Below are positions 56,004 through 64,000 of a stretch of 64,000 nucleotides of DNA, in pieces. The DNA comes from Caryophanon latum (GTDB lineage: Bacteria; Bacillota; Bacilli; Bacillales_A; Planococcaceae), in the NCBI RefSeq assembly GCF_001700325.1, contig NZ_MATO01000035.1, forward strand, positions 1 through 64,000, read 5' to 3'. Under the pieces are notes generated by a model. It searched no databases and was not told where the DNA came from. It saw nothing but the letters and a program-made list of their open reading frames with translations. Every line of letters starts with the position of its first letter. The stretch's first letter is position 1. A program made the translations under genes and the position numbers.

Positions 56004-57062
56004 ATGAAAATACTTATACAGACGATTCTGGTCACCTTATTGTTAATTACAATGACTCCAAACGTAAATGCGGCGGAATTTCGTGATGTGTTACGAGACC
56101 GCTCACTTTATGAAGAAATTCATTTTTTAGTTGATGAAGGGGTTATTAAAGGCTATGAGGATGGCACGTTTCGACCAAGCCAGCTCGTGAGCAAAAAGCA
56201 TATTGCGTCAATGCTCGTGAAGGCATTAAACTTACCGATGACAAATTTGCAAAATCCAGGCTACAAAGATGTACCTGTGACACATGCTTATTATAAAGAA
56301 ATCGCAGCAGGTTATACAGCAGGCATTTTTTCGAAGGCACAATATTTTAATCCAGACTCGAACATTTCGCGCGCTTTTATGGCAAAAATTTTAGCGCACG
56401 CCTATCAATTAGAAGTTATTATGGGCTCAGAAGATACGGGGTTCTCAGATGTATCGACGGAGAGTCCATTTTTTACGCCCATTTCTAAAGTTGCCTCAAA
56501 TCAAATTGCAGGTGGCTATAGCGACGGTACATTTTTACCGAATGCGCTCATTTCACGCGCTCACTTTGCTGCGTTTTTAGCTCGGGCGATGTCGCGTACG
56601 AATGCACCGATGACGAAAAACAAGCTGTACACGTATTATTATGAGCAAGATAATGAAGTAAGACGCTTTGAATTTGTGAAAACGTACGACGGGGCTGATT
56701 ATTGGGACGTGTACGACGATGCGACAGGCAACTATTTACATACTGACATTTATCGTCAAAATGGCACGTTTTACGGAGAAACGATGGCTGGCTATGGCGG
56801 TTACTTTTTAGCAATTCCAACGCCGTTTCGTATCGGGGATGTGCAGGCAAAGTACCCAGCAGATGCGGACGTAACGATTTTAAATACGCGTGGCTTTTTA
56901 ACGGTGCGAGGAACGAGCTACACGAACGTACTCGTGTTAAAGGAAGTACGCGCATCGAAGCAGACGATCATTTCGTATTATGCAACGGACGTCGGCTTGC
57001 TATTATCGACGACAGAAGACGGTCGCGAGCTTATCGTTTTGGCAAAAAGGCAAAAGAAATAA
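56004..57062 (+). CDS. SLH-domain surface protein
   Basis: This 352-residue secreted protein has a signal peptide (cleavage likely after VNA, residue 23) followed by three S-layer homology domains in tandem (about 25-215, with EGVIKGYEDGTFRPSQLVSK, AAGYTAGIFSKAQYFNPDS and QIAGGYSDGTFLPNALISRA). A 140-residue C-terminal domain follows that I do not recognise; it is rich in tyrosine and beta-strands. SLH domains bind pyruvylated wall polymers. GGAGAG precedes ATG 56004. Confidence 0.88.
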   Translation: MKILIQTILVTLLLITMTPNVNAAEFRDVLRDRSLYEEIHFLVDEGVIKGYEDGTFRPSQLVSKKHIASMLVKALNLPMTNLQNPGYKDVPVTHAYYKEIAAGYTAGIFSKAQYFNPDSNISRAFMAKILAHAYQLEVIMGSEDTGFSDVSTESPFFTPISKVASNQIAGGYSDGTFLPNALISRAHFAAFLARAMSRTNAPMTKNKLYTYYYEQDNEVRRFEFVKTYDGADYWDVYDDATGNYLHTDIYRQNGTFYGETMAGYGGYFLAIPTPFRIGDVQAKYPADADVTILNTRGFLTVRGTSYTNVLVLKEVRASKQTIISYYATDVGLLLSTTEDGRELIVLAKRQKK

Positions 57063-57072
57063 TGAGGAATAG

Positions 57073-57106
57073 AAGCTATGTTAACAGCAGTTAGCATAGC
57101 TTTTTT
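57073..57106 (+). terminator. Terminator of the SLH gene
   Basis: A stem of 13 bp with one G-U pair (AAGCTATGTTAAC with GTTAGCATAGCTT) is followed by TTTT. Confidence 0.8.
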
Positions 57107-57242
57107 GTGACCATTAGTAGCGGAAACATGTCGATTAACCGTCATAGATGAAGCGAGTGCATCATGATTTTCGCTACATCTATTCAATTTGACGAACGTG
57201 TCGAAAAAAAGGCTTTTCTCTATGTTCATTTTAGAAACGGTT

Positions 57243-57271
57243 TGATACGATGTAATTGAGAATAATTATCG
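57243..57271 (+). promoter_or_regulatory. Extended -10 and Fur box before the iron-binding lipoprotein
   Basis: TG-A-TACGAT (57243-57251) is an extended -10. TGAGAAT-A-ATTATCG (57257-57271) fits the 7-1-7 Fur box with one mismatch per half, covering the likely start point. Confidence 0.6.
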
Positions 57272-57289
57272 ATGAAGGAGAGAAAAGCG

Positions 57290-58231
57290 ATGTCAAAGAT
57301 GAAGGTATTTATCATGAGCTTAGCAGTTGCAGCACTTGCCGCATGTGGCGCAGAGGAAGAAGCAAAAACAGAGACAGTAAACGCGACGACGGAGGAAGCA
57401 TCGGCGTATACGATTGTTGACGCACTTGGCGAGTCGCATACGTTTGCCGAGCCACCAGAAACGGTTGCGACATTAAACCCAGGGGAGCTTGACGTATTAG
57501 TGAAGCTGGAGGCAAATGTCGTGGGACGCCCTGAAACGTCAACGGAGCCACCAGCGGAAGTAAAAGGTGTGCAAACGATCGGTAACCCGCATAACCCGAG
57601 TTTTGAGCAAATTGCAGCAATCGGAGCAGACGTATTGATCGCACCACCGTCGTTTATGAAGTTTGAGGAAACAGTCGAAGCACAAGGTACAACGGTTGTG
57701 TATTCAAATCCAGAAACGTTAGAGGACATCGTTGGATCGATTGATATGATCGGCACGATGCTACATAAAGAAGAGCAAGCGACAACTTTAGCGGAGCAAA
57801 TTGAAGCGGACATTGCGGCGTTAAATGGAGATTCACAAGTACGTGCGTTAATGGTATACGGGGCAGGAAATACGTTTTTAGCGGCACTTCCGCAGTCGTT
57901 ACCGGGAGCGATTTTACATGCAGCAGGTGGTGTGAATATCGCAGCGGAATTTGAGGCAACAGAAAACTATCCGTCGTATGCATCACTTAGTCCAGAGCTG
58001 ATTGTTGCGCAAAACCCACAGGCGATTTTCCTATTGACGCACTCGGAGCCAAAAGCAGTGCAAGCCGCATTCGAACAGCAAATGAATACGAATGCGACGT
58101 GGAAAAATTTAGACGCAGTAAAAAATGGGCAGTTTTACGTATTACCAGCGGACTTATTCGGCAACAACCCAGGTACGCGCATCGTTGAATCGGTGGAGTA
58201 TATGATTAACGCGTTAAATGAAGTGAAATAA
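57290..58231 (+). CDS. Iron/siderophore-binding lipoprotein (FecB/BtuF fold)
   Basis: This 313-residue lipoprotein has lipobox LAAC (Cys19) and the periplasmic-binding fold of helical-backbone type III (ATLNPGELDVLVKLEANVVG, FEQIAAIGADVLIAPP, TWKNLDAVKNGQFYVLP). It would capture a ferric siderophore or related iron ligand. GAAGGAG precedes ATG 57290. A Fur box upstream supports an iron role. No permease or ATPase adjoins it, so it must use a transporter encoded elsewhere, perhaps sharing the one at 21.6-23.3 kb. Confidence 0.88.
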   Translation: MSKMKVFIMSLAVAALAACGAEEEAKTETVNATTEEASAYTIVDALGESHTFAEPPETVATLNPGELDVLVKLEANVVGRPETSTEPPAEVKGVQTIGNPHNPSFEQIAAIGADVLIAPPSFMKFEETVEAQGTTVVYSNPETLEDIVGSIDMIGTMLHKEEQATTLAEQIEADIAALNGDSQVRALMVYGAGNTFLAALPQSLPGAILHAAGGVNIAAEFEATENYPSYASLSPELIVAQNPQAIFLLTHSEPKAVQAAFEQQMNTNATWKNLDAVKNGQFYVLPADLFGNNPGTRIVESVEYMINALNEVK

Positions 58232-58242
58232 TGAAGCAGGTC

Positions 58243-58483
58243 TGTTGATTAGCCACTTTTATACAGCTGAATTGGTTGTTTTCAATAGTAAAACTGAAAT
58301 GAATGCAGCGTGATAGTGGCAGAGAGCGTGCGGCGAGACTCCTTGGGGAACAGCTCGTGACTCAAGACCCCGTAAAGCGCGACGCAGGAGCGGTGCGGAG
58401 GCTTGAGCGGTGCGGAGGCTTGAGCCGAGCCCCAGGAAAGCGAGCCGCAATACGCGCACTGCCAATTTTAAGGCTAATCAACA
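58243..58483. mobile_element. MITE-like repeat, copy G (241 bp, intact ends)
   Basis: Perfect 12-bp terminal inverted repeats TGTTGATTAGCC (58243-58254) and GGCTAATCAACA (58472-58483) enclose a GC-rich, non-coding core. Inside, GGTGCGGAGGCTTGAG is duplicated in tandem. It starts 11 bases after the stop of the lipoprotein gene, before its terminator. Confidence 0.8.
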
Positions 58484-58500
58484 CGCTTGATAATGAAAGA

Positions 58501-58534
58501 AACGTGTGGCACTTGACGTGTTGCGCGTTTTTTT
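58501..58534 (+). terminator. Terminator beyond repeat G
   Basis: A 12-bp stem with four G-U pairs (AACGTGTGGCAC with GTGTTGCGCGTT) is followed by seven T residues. It is probably the original terminator of the lipoprotein gene, now displaced by the repeat. Confidence 0.6.
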
Positions 58535-58628
58535 ATTATAGTTGAGCAAATTTATATGTCTCTTTGATACTTTGTAGTAATATAAATGTAACAATTGTCA
58601 TTTTTCGAAATGGAAAGAGGATGGAATT

Positions 58629-59882
58629 ATGCTACAAACGATTTTACAGCAGCTACAACAGCCGCACAGTGCGCTTCGTTGTCCGCCAGAAAGCTTAGCG
58701 CGTTTTGCTGAAGCAGTGGAGCTATCAACGAAGGCGCAGCGCTTCATTTATACACATCGCCATGAGGAAGGTTTTTTATTTTTGTTTCGAGACATTTTTA
58801 TTGCGCTATATGATGACACGAGCTATTACGTGCATGACGTACAAACGCCGTATCACCGCTTATTGGCCAAGCTGCTAGAGACGAATACGTACATGATGTT
58901 TCGACGCATGACCGTGCAGCAATCGCTATCGTCGCTCGTCGGTGCGTATCATATAACGGAATATTGCTATCATATGATGTATGACGAGTTTATCGATATG
59001 CCGACGCTAGAGCGCGCAGCAGAGGAGGCGTACGATGAAATGCGCCGTATTACGCTATATGTCGAGCAAATTTTAGTGAAGGCGCTCCATCATTATACGT
59101 TTCACGAGCAAATTGTCATCGCAGAAATGATTGCTGATACAGCTGAAGTAAAGGAAATTGCTGAGTATAGCCGCATTTTTAAGCAAATTGTTGATGAGGT
59201 CGATTTGCTTGCAAACGATACGTATGGCGCGGAGCTAGAGCTAATGCAGCACCAATTTTTCGTCGAAGGTTCACCGGAGACGGTCACGGAATATTTAAAA
59301 AAAAAGCGCGCAGCAGAGGCGTTGCTACATTCAAATTATCACGAGCATAACAACGTGCTGTACGTGCCATTTCACGAGCTATATGAAATGGAAGGACCGT
59401 ACATTATTTGTGTTGAACAAACGAGTGCGACGAAGCAGTTTAACATTCAAACGAAAGCACTCGTGTTGCTGATTGCCAAACTTGCCGAGCAGCACGGGCG
59501 CGATTTATGCATCATTCCTTTTGCGGACGATGTGACGGGGCATTATTATTTTGAGCGCGGTGACGTATCGGTTGAGCAGCTTATTCATTTCATGCATCAC
59601 TTCGAGGACGGACAAGCGCAGCTACTGCCAGCATTAAGTTTTGCATTAACAATTATTCGTCAAAATGACAAACGAAAATCAGGGAACATTATTTTTATTA
59701 CAGAGGGCAAGCCGTTAGATGAGCATAGACTGCTAGAGCCGACGTATCAGCAAGCAGTAACGTCTTTTTTGCGGGAGCATAAAGTAGATGTGACAGCACT
59801 CATTTTAAATGAGCAGCTATTTAATGCGTCGGACTATTGGTTTTTACATCATGTTTATTTTGCGGAAGAGCTGCTTCGGTAA
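58629..59882 (+). CDS. ViaA-like protein with degenerate VWA domain
   Basis: This 417-residue protein has a helical first half (about 1-240) and a C-terminal von Willebrand A-like domain (about 256-400). GPYIICVEQTSAT lines up with the GPFIVCVDTSGSM of ViaA, and EDGQAQLLPAL with its GGTDL region. IIFITEG stands in the place of the third strand motif. The metal-site residues D-x-S-x-S are E263-Q-T-S-A267, so the MIDAS is probably non-functional. ViaA works with the MoxR ATPase RavA, but no such ATPase is adjacent. GGAAAGAGGATGG precedes the start. Confidence 0.7.
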   Translation: MLQTILQQLQQPHSALRCPPESLARFAEAVELSTKAQRFIYTHRHEEGFLFLFRDIFIALYDDTSYYVHDVQTPYHRLLAKLLETNTYMMFRRMTVQQSLSSLVGAYHITEYCYHMMYDEFIDMPTLERAAEEAYDEMRRITLYVEQILVKALHHYTFHEQIVIAEMIADTAEVKEIAEYSRIFKQIVDEVDLLANDTYGAELELMQHQFFVEGSPETVTEYLKKKRAAEALLHSNYHEHNNVLYVPFHELYEMEGPYIICVEQTSATKQFNIQTKALVLLIAKLAEQHGRDLCIIPFADDVTGHYYFERGDVSVEQLIHFMHHFEDGQAQLLPALSFALTIIRQNDKRKSGNIIFITEGKPLDEHRLLEPTYQQAVTSFLREHKVDVTALILNEQLFNASDYWFLHHVYFAEELLR

Positions 59883-59885
59883 CGT

Positions 59886-59931
59886 AAAAAAGGTGTAGTT
59901 CAAGTCGTGAAAACTTGGGCTACACCTTTTC
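59886..59931. terminator. Bidirectional terminator
   Basis: AAAAAGGTGTAG pairs with CTACACCTTTT, and an inner CAAGT/ACTTG extends the stem. It lies between convergent genes. Confidence 0.85.
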
Positions 59932-59936
59932 GTTAT

Positions 59937-60524
59937 TTACGGCTGTGTTAACGATGTTTCGTCTAGAAGTTCGTCTTCTGCTTCGACCTCATTCGTTTCA
60001 TTTTCCTCATCAGTCGGCAGCTCTTCATCAAGATTCGTTTCTGACTCTGACTCAGATTCTGTCTCTTCGTCGTTTTGTGGAAGCGGTGTAGGAGTTGTTA
60101 ATGCTTCTGCAAGTTCTTCCTCGGTCATATCGCTTGAAACGGTAAACTCACCAATTTGAATGCGTCGGCTATATTCACCGTTTGCTAAAAACAGCTCAAA
60201 TTGTAGCGCGTTGTCGATAATCCCTTCATCTTGAAGCTTGCGGCTAATGTCGTATGCCGTGTTGCCGCGGAAAACAGAAATTGTCGTTTCAATGACTTCT
60301 TCGCCTTTTTCTTCTTCATCGCTAGCTTCTTTTTTTGCTGACTTCGCTTCTTCAAGTTGCTGCTGTGTTGTAGTAAGCTGCTGTTGTAATTCTTCAATCT
60401 CTTTCTTTGCCGCTGCGTCTGCGTCAACACCAGGCAGTGGAATGTTCAAGCTATTCATACTATAAATGAGCGCGCCGACAAGAAAAATTGCAATGCCGAA
60501 GCCACGAACGCTTTGCTTACTCAT
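59937..60524 (-). CDS. Membrane-anchored coiled-coil protein with MltG-like segment
   Basis: This 195-residue protein has one N-terminal transmembrane helix (about 9-27), a coiled coil rich in Gln/Glu/Lys (about 40-75), and a segment (about 80-145) resembling the small N-terminal domain of MltG/YceG: ISVFRGNTAYDISRKLQDEG, then IQIGEFTVSSDMTEEELAEAL. A very acidic tail follows. The catalytic transglycosylase domain is absent. It overlaps the next gene upstream by four bases, so the pair is co-translated. Confidence 0.7.
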   Translation of the reverse strand: MSKQSVRGFGIAIFLVGALIYSMNSLNIPLPGVDADAAAKKEIEELQQQLTTTQQQLEEAKSAKKEASDEEEKGEEVIETTISVFRGNTAYDISRKLQDEGIIDNALQFELFLANGEYSRRIQIGEFTVSSDMTEEELAEALTTPTPLPQNDEETESESESETNLDEELPTDEENETNEVEAEDELLDETSLTQP

Positions 60525-60931
60525 GATGAAAGCCCTCCATTTTGTGCAATGACTGAAATGACTTCAGCTTCTGATAAATTGGAACGCGCGCTAATGTCTG
60601 CGACTGACATGCCTTGCTTTTGTAATGCGAGCACTTGGTTAACGATAATCGGGTTGACCGATTTGTTAGCAGCTTGTTGTTGAATTTGCTGTGCGGCCGC
60701 TAATGTCGCTTGTGTTAATGGATCCTTTTTTTTCGTTTTCGGCATCGGTGCACCGATCATAATTTCTTCTTCTAATGCTTTTACTCGCTTCGCTAAGCGG
60801 TTTGATTCATCATAAAGATTCATTGATAATTCTTCAACGTCTTGTGCAAGCTGTTTGGATGCGTCCTTAAAGAAGAAAGAGACGATTATCACAACGAGCC
60901 CGACAATCATTAATAGAAGTCCAAAATCCAT
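60521..60931 (-). CDS. Small membrane protein with coiled coil
   Basis: This 136-residue protein has an N-terminal helix in the membrane (about 4-21), a coiled coil (about 25-58), and a C-terminal helix-turn-helix-like segment (ALQKQGMSVADISARSNLSEAEVISVIAQ) of the kind seen in small DUF-type proteins. It is not clearly a DNA-binding protein, given the membrane anchor. It is the first gene of a two-gene operon with the MltG-like protein. The pair may correspond to yqzD-yqzC of B. subtilis. Confidence 0.65.
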   Translation of the reverse strand: MDFGLLLMIVGLVVIIVSFFFKDASKQLAQDVEELSMNLYDESNRLAKRVKALEEEIMIGAPMPKTKKKDPLTQATLAAAQQIQQQAANKSVNPIIVNQVLALQKQGMSVADISARSNLSEAEVISVIAQNGGLSS

Positions 60932-61103
60932 CGTATCACCTCATATGTATGTCCAGCGCCATATACGCTTCATTCTTTCATCATTGTATCATACGAAAAG
61001 TTAAAAGTTTATACGAAATGGGTATAGATTTTTTTTTTTAGTTGTATTATAATGGGTAAGTCGTATAAATCATGCTCAAAAAAATTTATAAAACGATTCT
61101 TGA

Positions 61104-61274
<171 letters not shown>

Positions 61275-61283
61275 TTGCACATT

Positions 61284-61314
61284 AGCCAAAGCCACTTGTG
61301 GTTTTGGCTTTTTT
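61284..61314 (+). terminator. Terminator of rpmG
   Basis: A 10-bp stem (AGCCAAAGCC with GGTTTTGGCT, G-U pair included) is followed by TTTTT. Confidence 0.75.
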
Positions 61315-61334
61315 CAATTAGAGGGGGATTTTAC

Positions 61335-61877
61335 ATGAAGCAGCAGCTACGTCAGCAAACACTCGATCAGCTAAAAATGATGAGCGAGGAACAATACGCA
61401 GCACGTTCAGCCACACTCGTCCAGCAGCTACTTGCACACGACTGCATGAAGCAAGCGAATGTCATTGCGGTCACGATGTCGGCATTTCCAGAGGTCGATA
61501 CGAAGCCGCTCATTGAAGCGCTTTGGCAGCAAGGAAAGCGTGTCGCCATTCCGAAATGCACGCCAAAAACGCGCGACATGCATTTTTATGAAATCGAATC
61601 GTTTGATGGACTTGCGCAAACGTACGGGCATTTATATGAACCGAATGAACAACTACATACATATGTAACACCGGAGGCAATCGACGTGATTGTTGTGCCT
61701 GGTGTCGTTTATAATAAAGAAGGATATCGCATCGGCTTCGGTGGCGGCTATTACGATCGCTACTTACCGAAGACGAGTGCATATAAAATTGCGATGGCTT
61801 TTCGTGAGCAGCTTCAGCCGAGCATTCCGCTAGAGCCACATGATTGTGCTGTCGATACGCTACTTGTAGAACAATAA
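61335..61877 (+). CDS. yqgN: 5-formyltetrahydrofolate cyclo-ligase
   Basis: This 180-residue enzyme uses ATP to turn 5-formyl-THF into 5,10-methenyl-THF. It has the substrate/ATP motifs MSAFPEVDTKPLI, VVPGVVYNKEGYRIGFGGG and YYDRYL. ATG 61335 follows GAGGGGG; 60 further bases of open frame upstream overlap the rpmG terminator and are not coding. It lies between rpmG and yqgQ, as in other Bacilli. Confidence 0.93.
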   Translation: MKQQLRQQTLDQLKMMSEEQYAARSATLVQQLLAHDCMKQANVIAVTMSAFPEVDTKPLIEALWQQGKRVAIPKCTPKTRDMHFYEIESFDGLAQTYGHLYEPNEQLHTYVTPEAIDVIVVPGVVYNKEGYRIGFGGGYYDRYLPKTSAYKIAMAFREQLQPSIPLEPHDCAVDTLLVEQ

Positions 61878-61888
61878 AGGAGATTGGC

Positions 61889-62104
61889 ATGCAAAATTTA
61901 CATGATATTATGCAATTGTTAAAGCAGTACGGTACGTTCATTTACACGACGGACTTTTTAGGCGATTTGCATTTAATGGAAGACGAAGTGAAAGAGCTAT
62001 ATAAAATGGGAGCGATCGAGCTGCAACATTTCCAAATGGCGATGCTTATTTTACGTCAAGAAGCAACGAAGTATGAGCAGAAGCAGCATAGGTCTGTTGA
62101 TTAG
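61889..62104 (+). CDS. yqgQ: YqgQ-family protein (DUF910), C-terminus altered by repeat
   Basis: This 71-residue protein has the DUF910 layout (LLKQYGTFIYTTDFLGDLHLMEDEVKELYKMG in two halves). YqgQ proteins are small, helical and nucleic-acid-binding candidates near glcK. ATG 61889 follows AAAGGAGAT. The last codons and the TAG stop (62102-62104) lie inside the terminal inverted repeat of the following mobile repeat, so the native C-terminus has been replaced by a few residues (RSVD). The overall length is still normal. Confidence 0.88.
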   Translation: MQNLHDIMQLLKQYGTFIYTTDFLGDLHLMEDEVKELYKMGAIELQHFQMAMLILRQEATKYEQKQHRSVD

Positions 62105-62319
62105 CCACTTTTATACAGCTGAATCGGTTATTTTTAATAGCAAAGCTGAGATAAAAGCTACATTTTAGTGGCATGGAGCGTGCGGCGAGACTTCTAAGGG
62201 AACAGCTCGTGCCTCAAGACCCCGTAAAGCGCGACGTAGGAGCGCTGCGGAGGCTTGAGCCGAGCCCCAGAAAAGCGAAGCCGCAATTACGCGCCTGCCA
62301 ATTGACTGGCTAATCAACA
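62095..62319. mobile_element. MITE-like repeat, copy H (225 bp, intact ends)
   Basis: Perfect 12-bp ends TGTTGATTAGCC (62095-62106) and GGCTAATCAACA (62308-62319) enclose the same GC-rich core as copy G, without the internal tandem duplication. The left end overlaps the yqgQ stop codon. Confidence 0.82.
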
Positions 62320-62354
62320 CGCTTGGAAGCAGCAATAAGTAAATTGTATACATG

Positions 62355-62398
62355 AAAAAAGTATTAGCGGAAACGATTTTCCTTCTAATACTTTTTTA
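62355..62398 (+). terminator. Terminator beyond repeat H
   Basis: A 13-bp perfect stem (AAAAAAGTATTAG with CTAATACTTTTTT) also has inner GGAAA/TTTCC pairing. It probably ended yqgQ before repeat H entered. Confidence 0.8.
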
Positions 62399-62572
62399 TA
62401 TTGTCATAGCGCTTCATAAAATAAACGCATATGTTTACTTTTTTACACGATTTATGAAACTTTTGTAGCAATTTTACGTCTATATAATAACGACATAAAT
62501 GGATCTATCGTTTAATTTTTCGTAATAGGGTATACATAAAGTAAACATTTTTATTATTTTCGCATATCGTTC

Positions 62573-62603
62573 TTTACAATACATCGATTTGTGATGATAT
62601 AAT
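62573..62603 (+). promoter_or_regulatory. Predicted promoter of the LTA synthase gene
   Basis: A consensus TATAAT with extended TG (TG-A-TATAAT, ending 62603) and TTTACA at 62573-62578 are 19 bases apart. The leader is about 120 bases. The rest of 62400-62729 is AT-rich with no gene visible. Confidence 0.6.
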
Positions 62604-62729
62604 GACGTTAGTTAACAAAATTAGGTAAACAATATGACGTGTACACTGATGAAATATTGACAGCAAGTTGGATATGACAAAGGGGCACACATAACAAACT
62701 AGAAGAAGCAGCGAGGGGATGTTCGAGCG

Positions 62730-64000
62730 ATGGAGCAAAAAAAATGGCCGCTACATTCTATATTGGCGATTGCAATAATCGCAACGTGGTTAAAAACGGC
62801 AATTACGTATGAAGTTAGCTTTGATTTAAATATTGAAAACATTATGCAACAGCTTATTTTATGGATTAATCCGTTAAGCTTTTTACTTATTATTTATGGC
62901 GTATCGTTATTTTTAAAAACGACAAAAGCGCGTAACCGTTATATTGTGACGACGAGTATTATATTAAGTGTCGTGCTGTACGGAAATGTCGCCTTTTATC
63001 GCTTTTACAATGATTTCGTGACGTTGCCAGTGCTATTTCAAACGAGCAACTTCGGTGATTTAGGTACGTCCGCAGCAGAAATTGTAACGATTTGGGATTT
63101 ACTATATTTCGTAGACGTTGTGATAATCGTATGTGCAGTGAAATGGCTACGTGTAGAGCAGCAAGATGGCATCGTGCTACCACAAGTACGCCGTCTATAT
63201 TTCACGTTTGCGACGGCAATGCTCGTGCTGAATTTAGGGCTAGCTGAAACGGAGCGACCACAGCTATTGACGCGCAGTTTTGATCGTGAGCTGCTCGTGA
63301 AAAATATCGGCACGTACAACTACCATTTATACGATCTTTATATCCAGTCAAAATCATCAGCACAGCGAGCATTAGCAGATGGTAGTGAGCTTGTAGAAGT
63401 AAGCAATTACGTCAATGCGAGTAAAATTGAGCGCAGTGAGTTGTTTGGGGAATTTGAAGGGCGCAATGTCATTTTCATTTCACTTGAGTCGCTGCAAAGC
63501 TTCGTCATTGATGAGCAAATGGATGGACATGAAATTACGCCGTTTTTAAATTCGTTAGTAGGTCGTGATGATACGTTTTATTTCAATAACTTTTACCATC
63601 AAACAGGCTTAGGGAAAACATCGGATTCAGAATTTATTACCGAAAACTCGCTATTTGGTTTAGGACGCGGTGCTGTATTCTTTACGCACGGTGGCAATAC
63701 GTACAATTCAATGAGTGAGAAACTGCGTAATAATGGCTATTTCACGAGCGTCATGCATGCAAATAGCAAGTCATTTTGGAACCGCGATATGATTTATCAA
63801 TCGTTCAATATTGAGAAGTTTTACGATGTGGAGTCGTATAACGTAACCGACGACAATGCGGTTAATTGGGGCTTAAAGGATAAACCGTTCTTTGAGCAGT
63901 CCGTGGAGCTTATGAAGCAAATGCCTCAGCCGTTTGCGACGCGCATGATTACGCTGACGAATCATTTCCCGTTTACGTTAGATGTGACGGATCAGTCGAT
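62730..64000 (+). CDS. LTA synthase family protein (cut by window end)
   Basis: At least 423 residues are present before the window ends. Five hydrophobic helices (about 8-160) are followed by an extracellular sulfatase-like domain. IFISLESLQSF holds the metal-binding Glu, and HQTGLGKTSDSEF holds the catalytic Thr of LtaS-type enzymes. It should transfer glycerol phosphate from phosphatidylglycerol to lipoteichoic acid or a primer. ATG 62730 is preceded by GAGGGG 10 bases away. The yqgQ-(glcK)-yqgS position suggests the YqgS-like paralogue; glcK is not between them here. Confidence 0.93.
   Translation, partial: MEQKKWPLHSILAIAIIATWLKTAITYEVSFDLNIENIMQQLILWINPLSFLLIIYGVSLFLKTTKARNRYIVTTSIILSVVLYGNVAFYRFYNDFVTLPVLFQTSNFGDLGTSAAEIVTIWDLLYFVDVVIIVCAVKWLRVEQQDGIVLPQVRRLYFTFATAMLVLNLGLAETERPQLLTRSFDRELLVKNIGTYNYHLYDLYIQSKSSAQRALADGSELVEVSNYVNASKIERSELFGEFEGRNVIFISLESLQSFVIDEQMDGHEITPFLNSLVGRDDTFYFNNFYHQTGLGKTSDSEFITENSLFGLGRGAVFFTHGGNTYNSMSEKLRNNGYFTSVMHANSKSFWNRDMIYQSFNIEKFYDVESYNVTDDNAVNWGLKDKPFFEQSVELMKQMPQPFATRMITLTNHFPFTLDVTDQS

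Noticed and set aside
62657-62662. TTGACA before the LTA synthase gene as a -35 element
   Set aside because: No -10 occurs at 16-18 bases; the extended TATAAT at 62598-62603 is the better promoter.

Overview
The window looks like the chromosome of a low-to-mid GC Gram-positive of the order Bacillales, most likely the Planococcaceae/Caryophanaceae (Lysinibacillus, Solibacillus, Caryophanon and relatives). The reasons are a T-box-controlled single-chain glycyl-tRNA synthetase, a SigA-type rpoD after dnaG, strong AGGAGG ribosome sites, Rho-independent terminators, SLH and LTA-synthase-like genes, and a gene order that follows, as far as I recall it, the Bacillus subtilis yqf-yqg region. That backbone here is ccpN-yqfL, dnaG-rpoD, cccA, trmK-nif3, ispH, cshB, nfo, zinc ABC-zur, yqfW-ispG, yqgC, sodA, pbpA, pstSCAB-phoU, rpmG, yqgN, yqgQ and an yqgS/ltaS-like gene. 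Species cannot be named from the sequence.

Layout. 0-6 kb: an IclR fragment, trhO, glyQS with T-box (reverse strand), ccpN and yqfL. 6-18 kb: replication, transcription and housekeeping genes, plus a diguanylate cyclase. 18-23.4 kb: a Zur-boxed zinc importer with zur, then a Fur-boxed heme importer (isdE, isdF, ATPase). 23.4-30.6 kb: cardiolipin synthase and a run of small or poorly known genes. 30.8-41.2 kb: an aromatic catabolic island. It has a phenol-sensor-type regulator, then nine co-directional genes for hydroxylation of a phenol to a catechol (two-component flavin monooxygenase) and meta-cleavage to pyruvate and acetyl-CoA by the 4-oxalocrotonate branch. 41.3-50 kb: nucleotidase, ispG, phosphate symporter, sodA, PBP. 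50-54.7 kb: Pho-boxed pst operon and phoU. 54.7-64 kb: flavohemoglobin with an NsrR-like site, an SLH protein, a Fur-boxed iron binding lipoprotein, a ViaA-like VWA protein, two small membrane proteins, L33, yqgN, yqgQ and the 5' two-thirds of an LTA synthase.

The most unusual items are three. First, the island regulator joins a phenol-binding XylR_N+V4R sensor, with every zinc and phenol ligand of the DmpR/MopR family in register, to a PucR-type output instead of the sigma-54 AAA+ motor. Second, a mosaic of GC-rich non-coding repeats with 12-bp terminal inverted repeats occupies eight intergenic sites; it lies inside the glyQS leader and supplies the stop codon of yqgQ. Third, two proteins keep their fold but have lost catalytic or metal residues: an esterase-like protein with Ser to Asn at the nucleophile, and a ViaA-like protein with a degenerate MIDAS.
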